Of a stretch of 64,000 nt of DNA, positions 8,924 to 17,481 are shown piece by piece. The translations under genes and the position numbers were made by a program. Position 1 is the first letter of the stretch. The number at the start of each line of letters is the position of its first letter. Source of the stretch: Streptomyces venezuelae. GTDB taxonomy: Bacteria > Actinomycetota > Actinomycetes > Streptomycetales > Streptomycetaceae. The stretch covers positions 4,748,501 to 4,812,500 of the forward strand of contig NZ_CP029189.1 of the NCBI RefSeq assembly GCF_008642275.1, written 5' to 3'. The notes beneath the pieces are model-generated. The model was not told the origin of the DNA, did no database searches, and worked only from the letters and a program-made list of their open reading frames with translations.

Positions 8924-8981
8924 TCGCGTGTACGGTCTTCGAGGTGAGCCCGTAGACCGGGGGCGGGGGAAGGAAAGCGAC

Positions 8982-10385
8982 ATGGCGAAGAGGGAAGGCT
9001 GGCTCGGCCGGCTCGGGAACAAGCTGAACCGGATGGAGGCGCGGCTCAACGAGCGGCGCGCCGAGGTCGAAGCCGAGACGAGCGGAGACCTGCCGCTCTC
9101 CGGCGGGCCCGGGCGGGCACCGGATGCGGGGGCCGCCGGGGCGCCCGCATCCGCGGCGGTCGCGACCGTTCCCGCGCCGCCCTCCTACCCGCCCGTGGTC
9201 CCGGCGCCCCACCTCACGGCCCCGGCCGTGCCCGTGCGCCCCGACCCGGCGAGCGTCGTCCCCTGGGGGATGCGCGTCGCCGCCGAGGCCAGCTGGCGGC
9301 TGCTGCTGCTCGCCGGGATGCTCTGGGTGCTGATGAAGGTGATCAGCGAAGTCCGGCTGGTCGTCCTCGCCTTCGCCGCCGCCATGCTGGTCACCGCGAT
9401 GCTCCAGCCCTTCGTGGTCCGGCTGCGCAGACTGGGACTGCCGCGCGGTCTGGCCACGGCCGTCACGGCGATCCTCGGCTTCGTGGTCATCGGCCTCGTC
9501 GGCTGGTTCGTGGTCTGGCAGGTCATGGAGAACCTCGACGACCTCTCCGACCGGGTCCGCGACGGCATCAACGAGCTCAAGCTCTGGGCACTGGACAGTC
9601 CGTTCCACGTGACCGAGAAGCAGATCAACGACATCGCGAAGAACCTCAGCGAGACCATCGGCACGAACACCGAGCAGATCACCTCCGCCGGACTGCAGGG
9701 CGTCACCGTGCTCGTGGAGGTCCTGACGGGCATCCTGCTCGCGATGTTCTCCACGCTCTTCCTGCTCTACGACGGCAAGCGCATCTGGAACTGGGCGCTG
9801 GGCCTGGTCCCGAACGCCGCCCGGGCCGGTGTCGCCGGCGCCGGCCCGCGCGCCTGGCGCACGCTGACCGCGTACGTGCGCGGCACGGTCATCGTCGCCC
9901 TCATCGACGCCATCTTCATCGGCCTCGGCATCTACTTCCTGGACGTGCCGATGGCGGTGCCGCTGGCCGTCTTCATCTTCCTGTTCGCCTTCATCCCGCT
10001 GGTCGGCGCCGTGGTGTCGGGAGCCCTCGCGGTGGTCGTGGCACTCGTTACCCAGGGCGTGTTCACCGCCCTGATGGTGCTGCTGGTGGTGCTGGCGGTG
10101 CAGCAGATCGAGGGCCACGTCCTGCAGCCCTTCATCCTCGGCCGGGCCGTACGGGTCCACCCGCTCGCGGTGGTGCTCTCCGTGGCCGCCGGCGGCATGA
10201 TCGCGGGCATCGGCGGAGCGGTCGTCGCGGTGCCGCTGGTGGCCGTCACCAACACGGTGGTGGGCTACCTGAAGGCGTACTCGCGCGAGCAGCACCACCC
10301 CGCATCGGGAGTGATCGGCCCGGCCCCGCACGGTTCCACGGCCCTGAGCGTGCTTCCCGAGGACGAGGAGCACGACAGGCCCTGA
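8982..10385 (+). CDS. AI-2E family transporter (PerM/TqsA-like)
   Basis: A 467-residue membrane protein. It has a polar, Ala/Pro-rich N-terminal ~100 residues, then the family's pattern of paired helices, a central soluble segment (LDDLSDRVRDGINELKLWALDS...), and four C-terminal helices ending in the family-typical GGMIAGIGGAVVAVPLVAV. The ATG at 8982 is chosen for the GGAAGGA upstream and the absence of family sequence before it. Family members export autoinducer-2, or in other groups act as Na+/H+ antiporters; the substrate here is unknown. The C-terminal ~50 residues are polar and cytoplasmic. Confidence 0.85.
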   Translation: MAKREGWLGRLGNKLNRMEARLNERRAEVEAETSGDLPLSGGPGRAPDAGAAGAPASAAVATVPAPPSYPPVVPAPHLTAPAVPVRPDPASVVPWGMRVAAEASWRLLLLAGMLWVLMKVISEVRLVVLAFAAAMLVTAMLQPFVVRLRRLGLPRGLATAVTAILGFVVIGLVGWFVVWQVMENLDDLSDRVRDGINELKLWALDSPFHVTEKQINDIAKNLSETIGTNTEQITSAGLQGVTVLVEVLTGILLAMFSTLFLLYDGKRIWNWALGLVPNAARAGVAGAGPRAWRTLTAYVRGTVIVALIDAIFIGLGIYFLDVPMAVPLAVFIFLFAFIPLVGAVVSGALAVVVALVTQGVFTALMVLLVVLAVQQIEGHVLQPFILGRAVRVHPLAVVLSVAAGGMIAGIGGAVVAVPLVAVTNTVVGYLKAYSREQHHPASGVIGPAPHGSTALSVLPEDEEHDRP

Positions 10386-10487
10386 CCGCCCCCGTGGAAG
10401 GGTGCGTTCCGGCGACCGTGGCTGCGATGATCGAATTCGTTCGCGGGCCGAAGGCGTCGCGGGGGACAGGGACACGGGGGGACACGC

Positions 10488-11189
10488 ATGATCAGCGATC
10501 CGGAGCTCGGCGAGGAGTGGAAGACCGAGGCCCTGGAGCCGGACCGTCCGGGGGACCGGCCCGCTCCGGGTGAGCGGGCGGCCGGCGGTCCGGGCCCGCG
10601 GCCGTGGCTGTGGGCGCTGGGCGGCGCCCTGGTCGCCTCGGCGGTCTGGGCGGGCGGGCTCTACGCGTACGGGACGGCCCAACCGGAAATCCGGTACCGG
10701 GAGTCGGCGAACCTGTGCCAGGACTTCCGGGCCACGGCGCTGAGCGGGATCACCGGGGACATGCACACGAAGAAGCCGCTGAACCTCCAGAGCGACCACC
10801 CGGCCGTGTACGCGGCCCGGTGCGGCCTGGAGAACGCCGGGAAGGACGGGGTGGCCACGGACTTCGCGGTGGTGGCCCAGGTCGGCCTGCACAAGAAGAC
10901 CGATCCCTCGGCCGAGTTCGACGCACCGGACCTCCGTGTCCTCGCCTACACGGGCGACGCGCGCACGGTCGCGGTGCCGGACCTCGGAGAGCGTGCCGAG
11001 ATGACCGTGACGTCCGGCGAGAGGTGGCTGATCCTCAAGGTGCTGGACGGCGGAGTGGTGTTCACCCTCGAAGCAGGCGCCACCACCTTCGCCGAGACGA
11101 ACGGCCGCCCCGCCACCGACGTCGACGCGGTCCAGGCGGCGATGATCGAGGACATGCGCGCGCTGATGGCCGCGCTGCGTACGGACTGA
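10488..11189 (+). CDS. membrane-anchored hypothetical protein
   Basis: 233 residues. A Pro/Gly/Glu-rich cytoplasmic N-terminus (~45 residues) is followed by one transmembrane segment (WLWALGGALVASAVWAGGLYAYG), then an extracellular domain with a pair of cysteines (NLCQDF and ARCGLE), probably a disulphide. I do not recognise the extracellular fold. The start ATG follows a G-rich stretch (GGGGGGACACGC). It ends with its own hairpin and is convergent with ahpD. Confidence 0.7.
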   Translation: MISDPELGEEWKTEALEPDRPGDRPAPGERAAGGPGPRPWLWALGGALVASAVWAGGLYAYGTAQPEIRYRESANLCQDFRATALSGITGDMHTKKPLNLQSDHPAVYAARCGLENAGKDGVATDFAVVAQVGLHKKTDPSAEFDAPDLRVLAYTGDARTVAVPDLGERAEMTVTSGERWLILKVLDGGVVFTLEAGATTFAETNGRPATDVDAVQAAMIEDMRALMAALRTD

Positions 11190-11196
11190 AAGCACG

Positions 11197-11228
11197 GGGC
11201 CCCGCGGCCGTTTCCGGTCGCGGGGCCC
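11197..11228. terminator. hairpin between convergent genes
   Basis: 13-bp stem GGGCCCCGCGGCC / GGTCGCGGGGCCC with one G-U pair and a 6-base loop. It lies 8 bases past the stop at 11189 and 23 bases past the ahpD stop, so it can serve both genes. Confidence 0.65.
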
Positions 11229-11250
11229 TGTGGCGTCGTACGGGGTGCCG

Positions 11251-11787
11251 TTACTCGCCGGCGAGGGCGGCCTCGGCGTCGAGGGTGACGGCGACGGCCT
11301 GGATCACCGAGGCGATCTTGAAGGCCTCCTGGACCGTCTCGCGGTCGACACCCGCCTTGCGCAGGACCTGCTCGTGCGAGTCCAGGCACTGACCGCAGCC
11401 GTTGACCGCGGAGACCGCGAGCGACCACAGCTCGAAGTCGACCTTCTCCACGCCCGGGTTGCCGATGACGTTCATCCGCAGGCCCGCGCGCAGCGTGCCG
11501 TACTCCGGGTCGGAGAGCAGGTGCCGGGTGCGGTAGAAGACGTTGTTCATCGCCATGATCGCGGCGGCGGACTTGGCGGCGGTGTACGCCTCCGGCGAGA
11601 GGTTCGCCTTCGCCTCGGGCTCCAGCTCACGCAGGACGATGGCCGAGCGGGAGGCGATCGCGCAGGACAGGACGGTGCCCCACAGCTGCTGCTGCGGGAG
11701 GTCGCTGTTGCCGATGACCGAACCGAGGTTCAGCTTCAGGTCCTTGGCGAAGTCCGGTATGGCGGACTTCAGGGAGTCGAGGGACAT
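11251..11787 (-). CDS. ahpD: alkyl hydroperoxide reductase AhpD
   Basis: A 178-residue AhpD. The active-site CxxC is at C131-G-Q-C134 followed by H138 ([10 protein letters not shown]), and the upstream Glu in the RELEPEAKA helix region completes the proton relay known for AhpD. It re-reduces AhpC (in mycobacteria through lipoamide), supplying electrons for peroxide removal. It lies 3 bases after ahpC on the same strand, so the two form one operon. Confidence 0.95.
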   Translation of the reverse strand: MSLDSLKSAIPDFAKDLKLNLGSVIGNSDLPQQQLWGTVLSCAIASRSAIVLRELEPEAKANLSPEAYTAAKSAAAIMAMNNVFYRTRHLLSDPEYGTLRAGLRMNVIGNPGVEKVDFELWSLAVSAVNGCGQCLDSHEQVLRKAGVDRETVQEAFKIASVIQAVAVTLDAEAALAGE

Positions 11788-11790
11788 CCG

Positions 11791-12345
11791 TCACTCACCG
11801 GCCAGCAGGGCGCCGGCGTCGATGGTGGCCTCGCCCTTGTTCCAGTTGCACGGGCACAGCTCGTCGGTCTGCAGGGCGTCGAGGACCCGCAGGACCTCCT
11901 TGGGGTTACGGCCCACGGAACCGGCGGTCACCATCGAGAACTGGATCTCGTTGTTCGGGTCCACGATGAAGACGGCGCGCATCGGGAGGCCGTCCTCGCC
12001 CAGGATGCCCAGCTCGGCCGACAGCTCGCGCTTGATGTCGGACATCATCGGGAAGGGCAGGTCACGCAGGTCGGCGTGGTCCTTGCGCCAGGCGTGGTGC
12101 ACGTACTCGGAGTCGAGCGAGAAGCCGAGGACCTGCGCGTCGCGGTCGGCGAACTCCTCGTTCAGCTTGCCGAAGGCGGCGATCTCGGTCGGGCACACGA
12201 AGGTGAAGTCCAGCGGCCACGCGAAGACGACCTTCCACTTGCCCTCGTAGGTCTTGTGGTCGATCTGCGCGAACTCGGAACCGGCTTCGAGCGAGACGCA
12301 GGCGGTCAGGTCGAAGGCGGGGAACTTGTCACCAACAGTGAGCAC
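11791..12345 (-). CDS. ahpC: alkyl hydroperoxide reductase AhpC (peroxiredoxin)
   Basis: A 184-residue 2-Cys peroxiredoxin. The peroxidatic cysteine is C51 in FTFVCPTE, with the conserved Thr/Pro, and the C-terminal resolving cysteines are in ELCPCNW (C164, C166), an actinobacterial AhpC pattern. It reduces hydrogen peroxide and organic peroxides in the cytosol. It is the first gene of ahpC-ahpD and is read divergently from oxyR across a 135-bp shared region, the arrangement known for OxyR-regulated ahpCD in Streptomyces. Confidence 0.97.
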   Translation of the reverse strand: MLTVGDKFPAFDLTACVSLEAGSEFAQIDHKTYEGKWKVVFAWPLDFTFVCPTEIAAFGKLNEEFADRDAQVLGFSLDSEYVHHAWRKDHADLRDLPFPMMSDIKRELSAELGILGEDGLPMRAVFIVDPNNEIQFSMVTAGSVGRNPKEVLRVLDALQTDELCPCNWNKGEATIDAGALLAGE

Positions 12346-12480
12346 GCGCTCTCCTTAGGCAGTGGAAAATAACCCTTTTGGGGGTTTTCCGATGGGGTTG
12401 GACGTATCTCACATGCTGACACACCTGCATTGATTACAGAAATAGCTACTCTTGTTCTGGGTGATCGGAGGTACCTATCA
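12346..12480. promoter_or_regulatory. divergent ahpC/oxyR control region
   Basis: 135 bp between two start codons. It contains a small hairpin AACCC-tttt-GGGGGTT near 12371-12386 and an AT-rich core (roughly 12430-12460) around AATAGCTACT. This is the least GC-rich part of the gap and the natural place for a LysR-type T-N11-A site. OxyR control of ahpCD is established in Streptomyces; the exact site here is inference. Confidence 0.6.
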
Positions 12481-13428
12481 GTGGCTGTCAGTAGTAGGGG
12501 AGCGAGGCAACCGACGCTCGCGCAGCTGCGCGCCTTCGCGGCGGTCGCCGAGCACCTGCACTTCCGGGACGCCGCCGCTGCCATCGGCATGAGCCAGCCC
12601 GCGCTCTCCGGCGCCGTCTCCGCCCTGGAGGAGGCCCTCGGGGTGCAGTTGCTGGAGCGCACCACCCGCAAGGTGCTGCTCTCCCCGGCGGGCGAGCGGA
12701 TCGCGGCGCGGGCGCAGGTCGTCCTCGACGCCATGGGCGGGCTGCTGGAGGAGGCCGAGGCGGTGCGGGCGCCCTTCACCGGGGTGCTGCGGCTCGGGGT
12801 GATCCCCACGGTGGCGCCGTACCTGCTGCCGACCGTGCTCGGGCTGTTCCACCGGCGCTACCCGCGGATGGACCTCCAGGTGCACGAGGAGCAGACCGCC
12901 TCGCTGCTGGAGGGCCTCGGCGGCGGGCGCCTGGACCTGCTCCTGCTCGCGGTGCCGCTCGGGGTTCCCGGAGTGAGTGAACTGCCCGTCTTCGACGAGG
13001 ACTTCGTCTTGCTGGCACCCCGGGAGCATGCGCTGGCAGGCCGCCGGGACATCCCGCTGGAGGAACTGCGCGGCCTGCAGCTGCTGCTGCTCGACGAGGG
13101 GCACTGTCTGCGGGACCAAGCCCTCGACATCTGCCGGGAAGCGGGCCGGACGACCGGTGCGGACGTCACGACGACCGCCGCCGGACTGTCCACGCTCGTA
13201 CAACTGGTCGCCGGGGGACTGGGCGTGACGCTGTTGCCGCGCACCGCGCTGCGGCTGGAGACCGCCCGCAACGAGTACCTGTCCACCGGGTACTTCGCCG
13301 AACCCGCGCCCTCCCGGCGGATCGCCCTGGCCATGCGGACCGGGACCGCCCGGCAGGTGGAGTTCGAGGCGATCGCCGCCGCCCTGCGCGAAGCCGTGCG
13401 CCCGCTTCCGGTCTGGCCCACCGACTGA
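12481..13428 (+). CDS. oxyR: LysR-type peroxide regulator OxyR
   Basis: A 315-residue LysR-type regulator. The N-terminal winged helix-turn-helix covers roughly residues 10-70 (FAAVAEHLHFRDAAAAIGMSQPALSGAVSALEEALG). The effector domain carries the two redox cysteines expected of OxyR, C209 in LLDEGHCL and C218 in DICREAG. Peroxide forms a disulphide between them and switches activation on. The GTG at 12481 has GGAGG 9 bases upstream; an ATG 51 bases earlier lies in what looks like promoter DNA. It is divergent from ahpC, its expected target. Confidence 0.95.
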   Translation: MAVSSRGARQPTLAQLRAFAAVAEHLHFRDAAAAIGMSQPALSGAVSALEEALGVQLLERTTRKVLLSPAGERIAARAQVVLDAMGGLLEEAEAVRAPFTGVLRLGVIPTVAPYLLPTVLGLFHRRYPRMDLQVHEEQTASLLEGLGGGRLDLLLLAVPLGVPGVSELPVFDEDFVLLAPREHALAGRRDIPLEELRGLQLLLLDEGHCLRDQALDICREAGRTTGADVTTTAAGLSTLVQLVAGGLGVTLLPRTALRLETARNEYLSTGYFAEPAPSRRIALAMRTGTARQVEFEAIAAALREAVRPLPVWPTD

Positions 13429-13453
13429 GGAGGGCGTCGCCGGGAGCGGGCGC

Positions 13454-13510
13454 ACGGGAACGGCCTACGGGAACGGCCTACGGGAACGGGCGTACGGGTC
13501 CGGGACCCGT
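13454..13510. repeat. 13-bp direct repeats plus hairpin between oxyR and the FtsX-type gene
   Basis: ACGGGAACGGCCT occurs at 13454 and 13467, followed by a variant from 13480. It runs into a 7-bp hairpin ACGGGTC / GACCCGT (13494-13510). The hairpin lies between convergent stops and may act as a weak bidirectional terminator. Confidence 0.5.
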
Positions 13511-13540
13511 GGTCAGGGGTCCGGGGTCACGCCGCGGAGG

Positions 13541-15910
13541 TCACTCCGTGCGCAGGCCGTCCGGGCGCATCAGCCGCAGCAGCGGAGGCAGGCTGAGCAG
13601 GGTCACCACGACCACCACGCCTGCGCCGGCCGCCGTCATCCCGAGCACCGACGCCCAGTCGACCCGGATCGGCTGGGCGGCCATGCCCATCAGGACCGCG
13701 CCCAGCCCCACGCCGACCCCGGCCGCCAGCACCAGGCCGAGCACGATCGGCACGGCCGTCTGCCACAGCACCGACAGGCTCAGCGTCGAACGCCTGGTAC
13801 CGAAGGCGACCAGCGAGGAGAGCAGCCGCCGGCGCTCGCGCAGCTGCTCCAGCTGGGAGACGAGCAGGCTCCCGCCGATCAGGACCAGTACGGCGGTGGC
13901 GCCGAAGAACAGCCCCGTGCGGATCGAGGAGTAGCCGGCGGCCTGCCTGGTGTCCCGCAGCGTCATCGCCGTGACGAACGGGTCCGCCTTGAAGACGGCG
14001 TTGCGCGCCCGGTCCAGGGCGTCCGGACGGGACTCGTCGACCTGGACGTAGATCCGCGCGTTCGGGAAGTCGCCGATCTCCTTCGGCGCCGCCGACGGGG
14101 TGACCAGCAGGCCGCCGCGCAGCTGCCCGGTGGGGTCCGGACGGCTGGGGACCGTGCGGGCGGCCGCCGGGACCTGCCACTTCACCGGAGCGGGCCGGTC
14201 GGCGCCCTCGGTCTCGTACCCCCTGACGTCGCCGACGAACAGCTCGTCACCGGGCTTCGCCGTGGCCCCGTAGATGCCCGGCGAGCCCTGCGGGAGCGGT
14301 TCGGCGGAGCCGGTCAGCACGAAGGCGTCGCCGTCCTCGCAGGAGTCGAGCGTCGCGACCTCGCCGAGCGCGTCGCAGGTGCCGATGGTCAGCTCGACCG
14401 TCTCCTCCGTCGCGGGCACCTGGCGGGAGGCCTGCGTGGAGGTGAGCGGAACGGTGCGGGTGACGTCCGGCACGGCGGCGATCCGCTGCGCAATGTCGTC
14501 CATGCGCGTCTGCGCCTCGCTGGTCACCATGACCGCGACGGCCGCCCTGGCGGGATCCTGGCCGGTCGACCGGGTGTAGTCGCCCTCGACGCCCGCGAAG
14601 AGCATCTGGAGGGCGATGGCACCCGCGACGGCCACGGCGATGCCGTTGACCAGGCGGGCGGCGGCGCCGCTGTTGACCTGGAGACGGCGTACGGCCAGCT
14701 GCCAGGAGACCGGACCGCCGGACACCTTCGCGACGAATCGTTCCAGCAGCCAGGGCAGCAGCACGGTGATCCCGACCAGCAGGAGCACCACCCCTCCGCT
14801 GACCTGCCACTGGTTGAACCGTCCGTGGTCGTTGCCCCGGCCGCCCAGGGGCACGAGCAGGCCGAGCCCGATCAGCGGGAGCAGCAGCCGCCACCAGACG
14901 CGGCGCCGCGTGGGCTTGGCGGTGCGGACGACTCCCAGCGGTTCGATGACCACACCGCGCAGCGCGAACAGGGTGACGGCCACCGCCGCCGCGGGCACCG
15001 CGAGGGCGACCAGGACGGCCAGCCAGGGCGCCGGGTCGAGGTCGGCGGGGAAGACGCTGCGCTGCCGGAGGCTGACGCTGCCGACCAGCGAGCGCCCGAC
15101 GGCGAAGAAGCCGGCCCCCAGCACCAGTCCGACCAGGGAGCCGGCCAGCGCCTCGCCGGCCGCGATCCGGCGGACCGTCCGGCTGTCGGCGCCGACCAGC
15201 CGCAGCGCGGCGAGCCGCCGGTCGCGCCGGTCCCCGCCGAAGCGGACCGCGGTGGCGATGAACACGGCGACGGGCATCAGCAGGGCGACGAACGTCAGGA
15301 CGACCATCAGCATGAGCACGGGGTCCAGGCCCTCGCGGTCCGCGTCGTAGCCGAAGCTGGTGACGCGCTCGACGCGGTAGTCCTCGGGGCCGTTCTTCCG
15401 CAGGGTGTCGCTGCCCAGGTAGAAGAGCAGTTCGCCGGGGCCGACCAGCCCCGGGTCGCCGACGATCCCACTGACCCGGGCGTCGAGCCGCTCGCGCAGC
15501 AGGGCGCCGTCGGAGGACTTCAGCAACGCGTCGAGCGCCGGGGAGAGCGCCATCTCGCCCGGACCGGGGATCCGGTCCAGACCGGGCGGCAGCGGGGCGT
15601 CCGGGCCCTCGGCCCGGACCACGTGCCCCTCGATGTCCTTGTCGCGGTACGTCTGGCCGAGGCGGGCGATCAGCAGCGTGTCGGGGCCGGGCGCGTCGGC
15701 CCGGTCGGAGCTCATCGTGGACCGCGCGTCGCCGCGCTCGTACCGCGCGGCGAGGGCGCCGGGGATGGCGGTGCTGATCAGCAGCAGTGCGACGCCGAGA
15801 CCGACGCCGACGCCGGTGAGCAGGGTGCGGATCCACCCTTCGCGGCCGCCGCCGAAGGCGAAGCGGGCGCCCATGCCGAGGTCGCGGGTCCAGACGCGGA
15901 GCCGGCTCAT
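13541..15910 (-). CDS. FtsX/MacB-type ABC transporter permease
   Basis: A 789-residue permease with the FtsX-like layout: an N-terminal transmembrane helix, an extracytoplasmic domain, three helices of a first FtsX module (around VVLTFVALLMPVAVFIATAV), further helices, a second long extracytoplasmic segment with two cysteines (GTCDALG and DSCEDGD), and a second three-helix FtsX module at the C-terminus. Its ATG overlaps the stop of the ATPase gene (ATGA). Such two-module permeases with a LolD-like ATPase act as exporters or mechanotransmitters and are often involved in resistance to peptides or lipids; the substrate is unknown. Confidence 0.9.
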   Translation of the reverse strand: MSRLRVWTRDLGMGARFAFGGGREGWIRTLLTGVGVGLGVALLLISTAIPGALAARYERGDARSTMSSDRADAPGPDTLLIARLGQTYRDKDIEGHVVRAEGPDAPLPPGLDRIPGPGEMALSPALDALLKSSDGALLRERLDARVSGIVGDPGLVGPGELLFYLGSDTLRKNGPEDYRVERVTSFGYDADREGLDPVLMLMVVLTFVALLMPVAVFIATAVRFGGDRRDRRLAALRLVGADSRTVRRIAAGEALAGSLVGLVLGAGFFAVGRSLVGSVSLRQRSVFPADLDPAPWLAVLVALAVPAAAVAVTLFALRGVVIEPLGVVRTAKPTRRRVWWRLLLPLIGLGLLVPLGGRGNDHGRFNQWQVSGGVVLLLVGITVLLPWLLERFVAKVSGGPVSWQLAVRRLQVNSGAAARLVNGIAVAVAGAIALQMLFAGVEGDYTRSTGQDPARAAVAVMVTSEAQTRMDDIAQRIAAVPDVTRTVPLTSTQASRQVPATEETVELTIGTCDALGEVATLDSCEDGDAFVLTGSAEPLPQGSPGIYGATAKPGDELFVGDVRGYETEGADRPAPVKWQVPAAARTVPSRPDPTGQLRGGLLVTPSAAPKEIGDFPNARIYVQVDESRPDALDRARNAVFKADPFVTAMTLRDTRQAAGYSSIRTGLFFGATAVLVLIGGSLLVSQLEQLRERRRLLSSLVAFGTRRSTLSLSVLWQTAVPIVLGLVLAAGVGVGLGAVLMGMAAQPIRVDWASVLGMTAAGAGVVVVVTLLSLPPLLRLMRPDGLRTE

Positions 15911-16596
15911 ACGATCCGCTCCATGTCGCGGGACTTGCCGTCGCGCACGACGATCTCGCGGTCGGAGTAGGCGGCCACGCGCGTCTCGTGCGTCACGAGG
16001 ACGACGGCGGCGTTCGCGGACCGGGCGGCTTCCGTGAGCAGCTGCATGACGAGTTCGCCGTTGAGGGAGTCCAGGGCTCCGGTGGGCTCGTCGGCGAAGA
16101 TCACCCGGGGGCCGGTGACGAGGGCGCGGGCCACGGCCACGCGCTGCCCCTGGCCGCCGGATATCTCGCCGGGCCGCTTGGCGCCGAGGTCCTCCACCTG
16201 GAGCTGTTCCATCCAGCGCAGGGCGGTGCGTTCGGCCTCCTTGCGCTTGACACCGGTCAGGCGCAACGGGAGGGCGACGTTCTCCACGCAGGTCAGCTCC
16301 GGTACGAGCTGGCCGAACTGGAAGACGAAGCCGAACTCGGTCCGGCGCAGCCTGCTGCGCTCGGCGTCGTTCAGGGCGGTGAGCTCGCGGCCGGCGTAGG
16401 TGATGGAGCCGGAGTCCGGCGGGACGATGCCCGCGAGGCAGTGCAGCAGGGTCGACTTGCCCGATCCGGAGGGGCCCATGACGGCGACGACCTCGCCGGC
16501 GTGGATGGAGAACTCGGCGCCGTCGAGGGCGTTGGTGGTGCCGTACGCCTTGCGCAGGTCCGTGGCCGCGAGCAGCGAGCCGGCCGGGGTCATCAT
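15907..16596 (-). CDS. ABC transporter ATP-binding protein (LolD/MacB type)
   Basis: 229 residues with all nucleotide-binding motifs: Walker A GPSGSGKSTLL, Q-loop FGFVFQFGQLVPELT, signature SGGQGQRVAVARAL, Walker B VIFADEPTGALDS, and the switch His in LVTHETRVA. The first ATG at 16596 is preferred: GGAGG lies 7 bases upstream and it overlaps the PadR stop as ATGA. A second ATG follows directly. It drives the permease encoded next, and all three genes of this operon are translationally coupled. Confidence 0.93.
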   Translation of the reverse strand: MMTPAGSLLAATDLRKAYGTTNALDGAEFSIHAGEVVAVMGPSGSGKSTLLHCLAGIVPPDSGSITYAGRELTALNDAERSRLRRTEFGFVFQFGQLVPELTCVENVALPLRLTGVKRKEAERTALRWMEQLQVEDLGAKRPGEISGGQGQRVAVARALVTGPRVIFADEPTGALDSLNGELVMQLLTEAARSANAAVVLVTHETRVAAYSDREIVVRDGKSRDMERIV

Positions 16597-17117
16597 CGCC
16601 GGACCTCCCGTGCGAGCTGGTCGAGGCGGGCCGCGGTGAGCTCCAGCCACCGCAGGTCCGCCTCCAAGTGGAAGAGGGCGTGGTCGCACACGAGCTGGTC
16701 GGCGATGTCCCCCTTGCGCTTGCGCTGGGTGAGGATGCGCATGAGGCGCAGGTGCTCGGCGCGCTGGGTGTCCAGCAGCTCGTCGGCGCGGCGGCCCGTG
16801 AGCAGGGCGAGGACGACCTTCGTGTAGAGGGTCGAGTGGAGGTAGGGCTCGGGCTTCTCGGGCTGTGAGAGCCAGGCCTCGACGTCGGTGATGCCGGCGT
16901 CGGTGATGGCGTACCGCTTGCGGTCGGGGCCGCCGCCGCTCTCTATCCCGTCGACCTCGACGAGGCCGTTCTTCAGGAGGCGGGACATGGTCGAGTAGAC
17001 CTGCCCGTAGGCGAGGGGGCGGTCGTGGCCGAACTTCTCGTCGAACGTGCGCTTGAGGTCGTAGCCGTGGCGCGGGCCGGCCTCTAGGAGGCCCAGGAGC
17101 GTGTGACCGATGGACAT
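16593..17117 (-). CDS. PadR family transcriptional regulator
   Basis: 174 residues. An N-terminal PadR winged helix is visible (LLGLLEAGPRHGYDLKRTFDEKFGH, then YGQVYSTMSRLLKNGLVEVDG), and the C-terminal helical dimerisation part spans about residues 95-174. It is the first gene of the PadR-ATPase-permease operon and probably represses it, inducible by a drug-like ligand, as known for LmrR/PadR regulators. TAGAGT lies 7 bases before the ATG, so the message is likely leaderless, and a dyad overlaps that box. Confidence 0.9.
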   Translation of the reverse strand: MSIGHTLLGLLEAGPRHGYDLKRTFDEKFGHDRPLAYGQVYSTMSRLLKNGLVEVDGIESGGGPDRKRYAITDAGITDVEAWLSQPEKPEPYLHSTLYTKVVLALLTGRRADELLDTQRAEHLRLMRILTQRKRKGDIADQLVCDHALFHLEADLRWLELTAARLDQLAREVRR

Positions 17118-17124
17118 GGCCGCG

Positions 17125-17156
17125 ACTCTACACGGTGTGTATACGCGGAGTGTATA
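17125..17156 (-). promoter_or_regulatory. promoter and candidate PadR autoregulatory operator
   Basis: The -10 box TAGAGT (minus strand, 17125-17130) overlaps the inverted repeat TACAC-ggt-GTGTA (17129-17141). A further half-site GTGTATA lies at 17150-17156. PadR repressors typically bind ATAC/GTAT-type dyads, and occupancy here would block the promoter. Binding is inferred. Confidence 0.55.
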
Positions 17157-17162
17157 GAGGGC

Positions 17163-17230
17163 GGTCGGGGGTCGGTCGGGGGTCGGTCGGGGGTCGGTCG
17201 GAGGCCGGTCGGGGCCGGTCGGGGCCGGTC
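17163..17230. repeat. short tandem repeat GGTCGGGGGTC
   Basis: Three perfect 11-bp copies of GGTCGGGGGTC are followed by degenerate 10-11-bp copies (GGTCGGAGGCC, GGTCGGGGCC twice). It is a simple G-rich tandem array between the PadR promoter and the end of the RHH gene. Confidence 0.75.
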
Positions 17231-17247
17231 CCGACCGGGCGCGCGGG

Positions 17248-17481
17248 TCATTCCGTGGGCTTCGGGGGGCGTCCGCGGCGCGGGATGGGGCCGGGGGCCG
17301 AGGGGAGGCGTCCGGCCTCGGCGAGGGCCCGGCGGAGCAGGAACTCGATCTGTGCGTTGGCGCTGCGCAGTTCCTCGCCCGCCCAGCGGGCCAGCGCGTC
17401 GTACACCTGCGGGTCGAGCCGCAGCAGCACCTGCTTGCGCGCCTGCCGGCCCGCCGGTTTCTCCTCGCCGCCGGGGGTCAC
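17248..17481 (-). CDS. small ribbon-helix-helix (Arc-type) protein
   Basis: A 77-residue protein. The core QVLLRLDPQVYDALARWAGEEL followed by SANAQIEFLLRRALAEAGR has the ribbon-helix-helix pattern of Arc/CopG-like DNA-binding proteins: a beta strand with alternating residues, then two helices with NAQIE...LLRRAL. The C-terminus is Pro/Arg-rich. The GTG start overlaps the stop of the SPFH gene (GTGA), so the two are translationally coupled. A role as autoregulator at the palindrome 18431-18446 is plausible but not shown. Confidence 0.75.
   Translation of the reverse strand: MTPGGEEKPAGRQARKQVLLRLDPQVYDALARWAGEELRSANAQIEFLLRRALAEAGRLPSAPGPIPRRGRPPKPTE

Noticed and set aside
17163..17230. CRISPR-like array
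   Set aside because: Units of 10-11 bp with no spacers; a plain tandem repeat.
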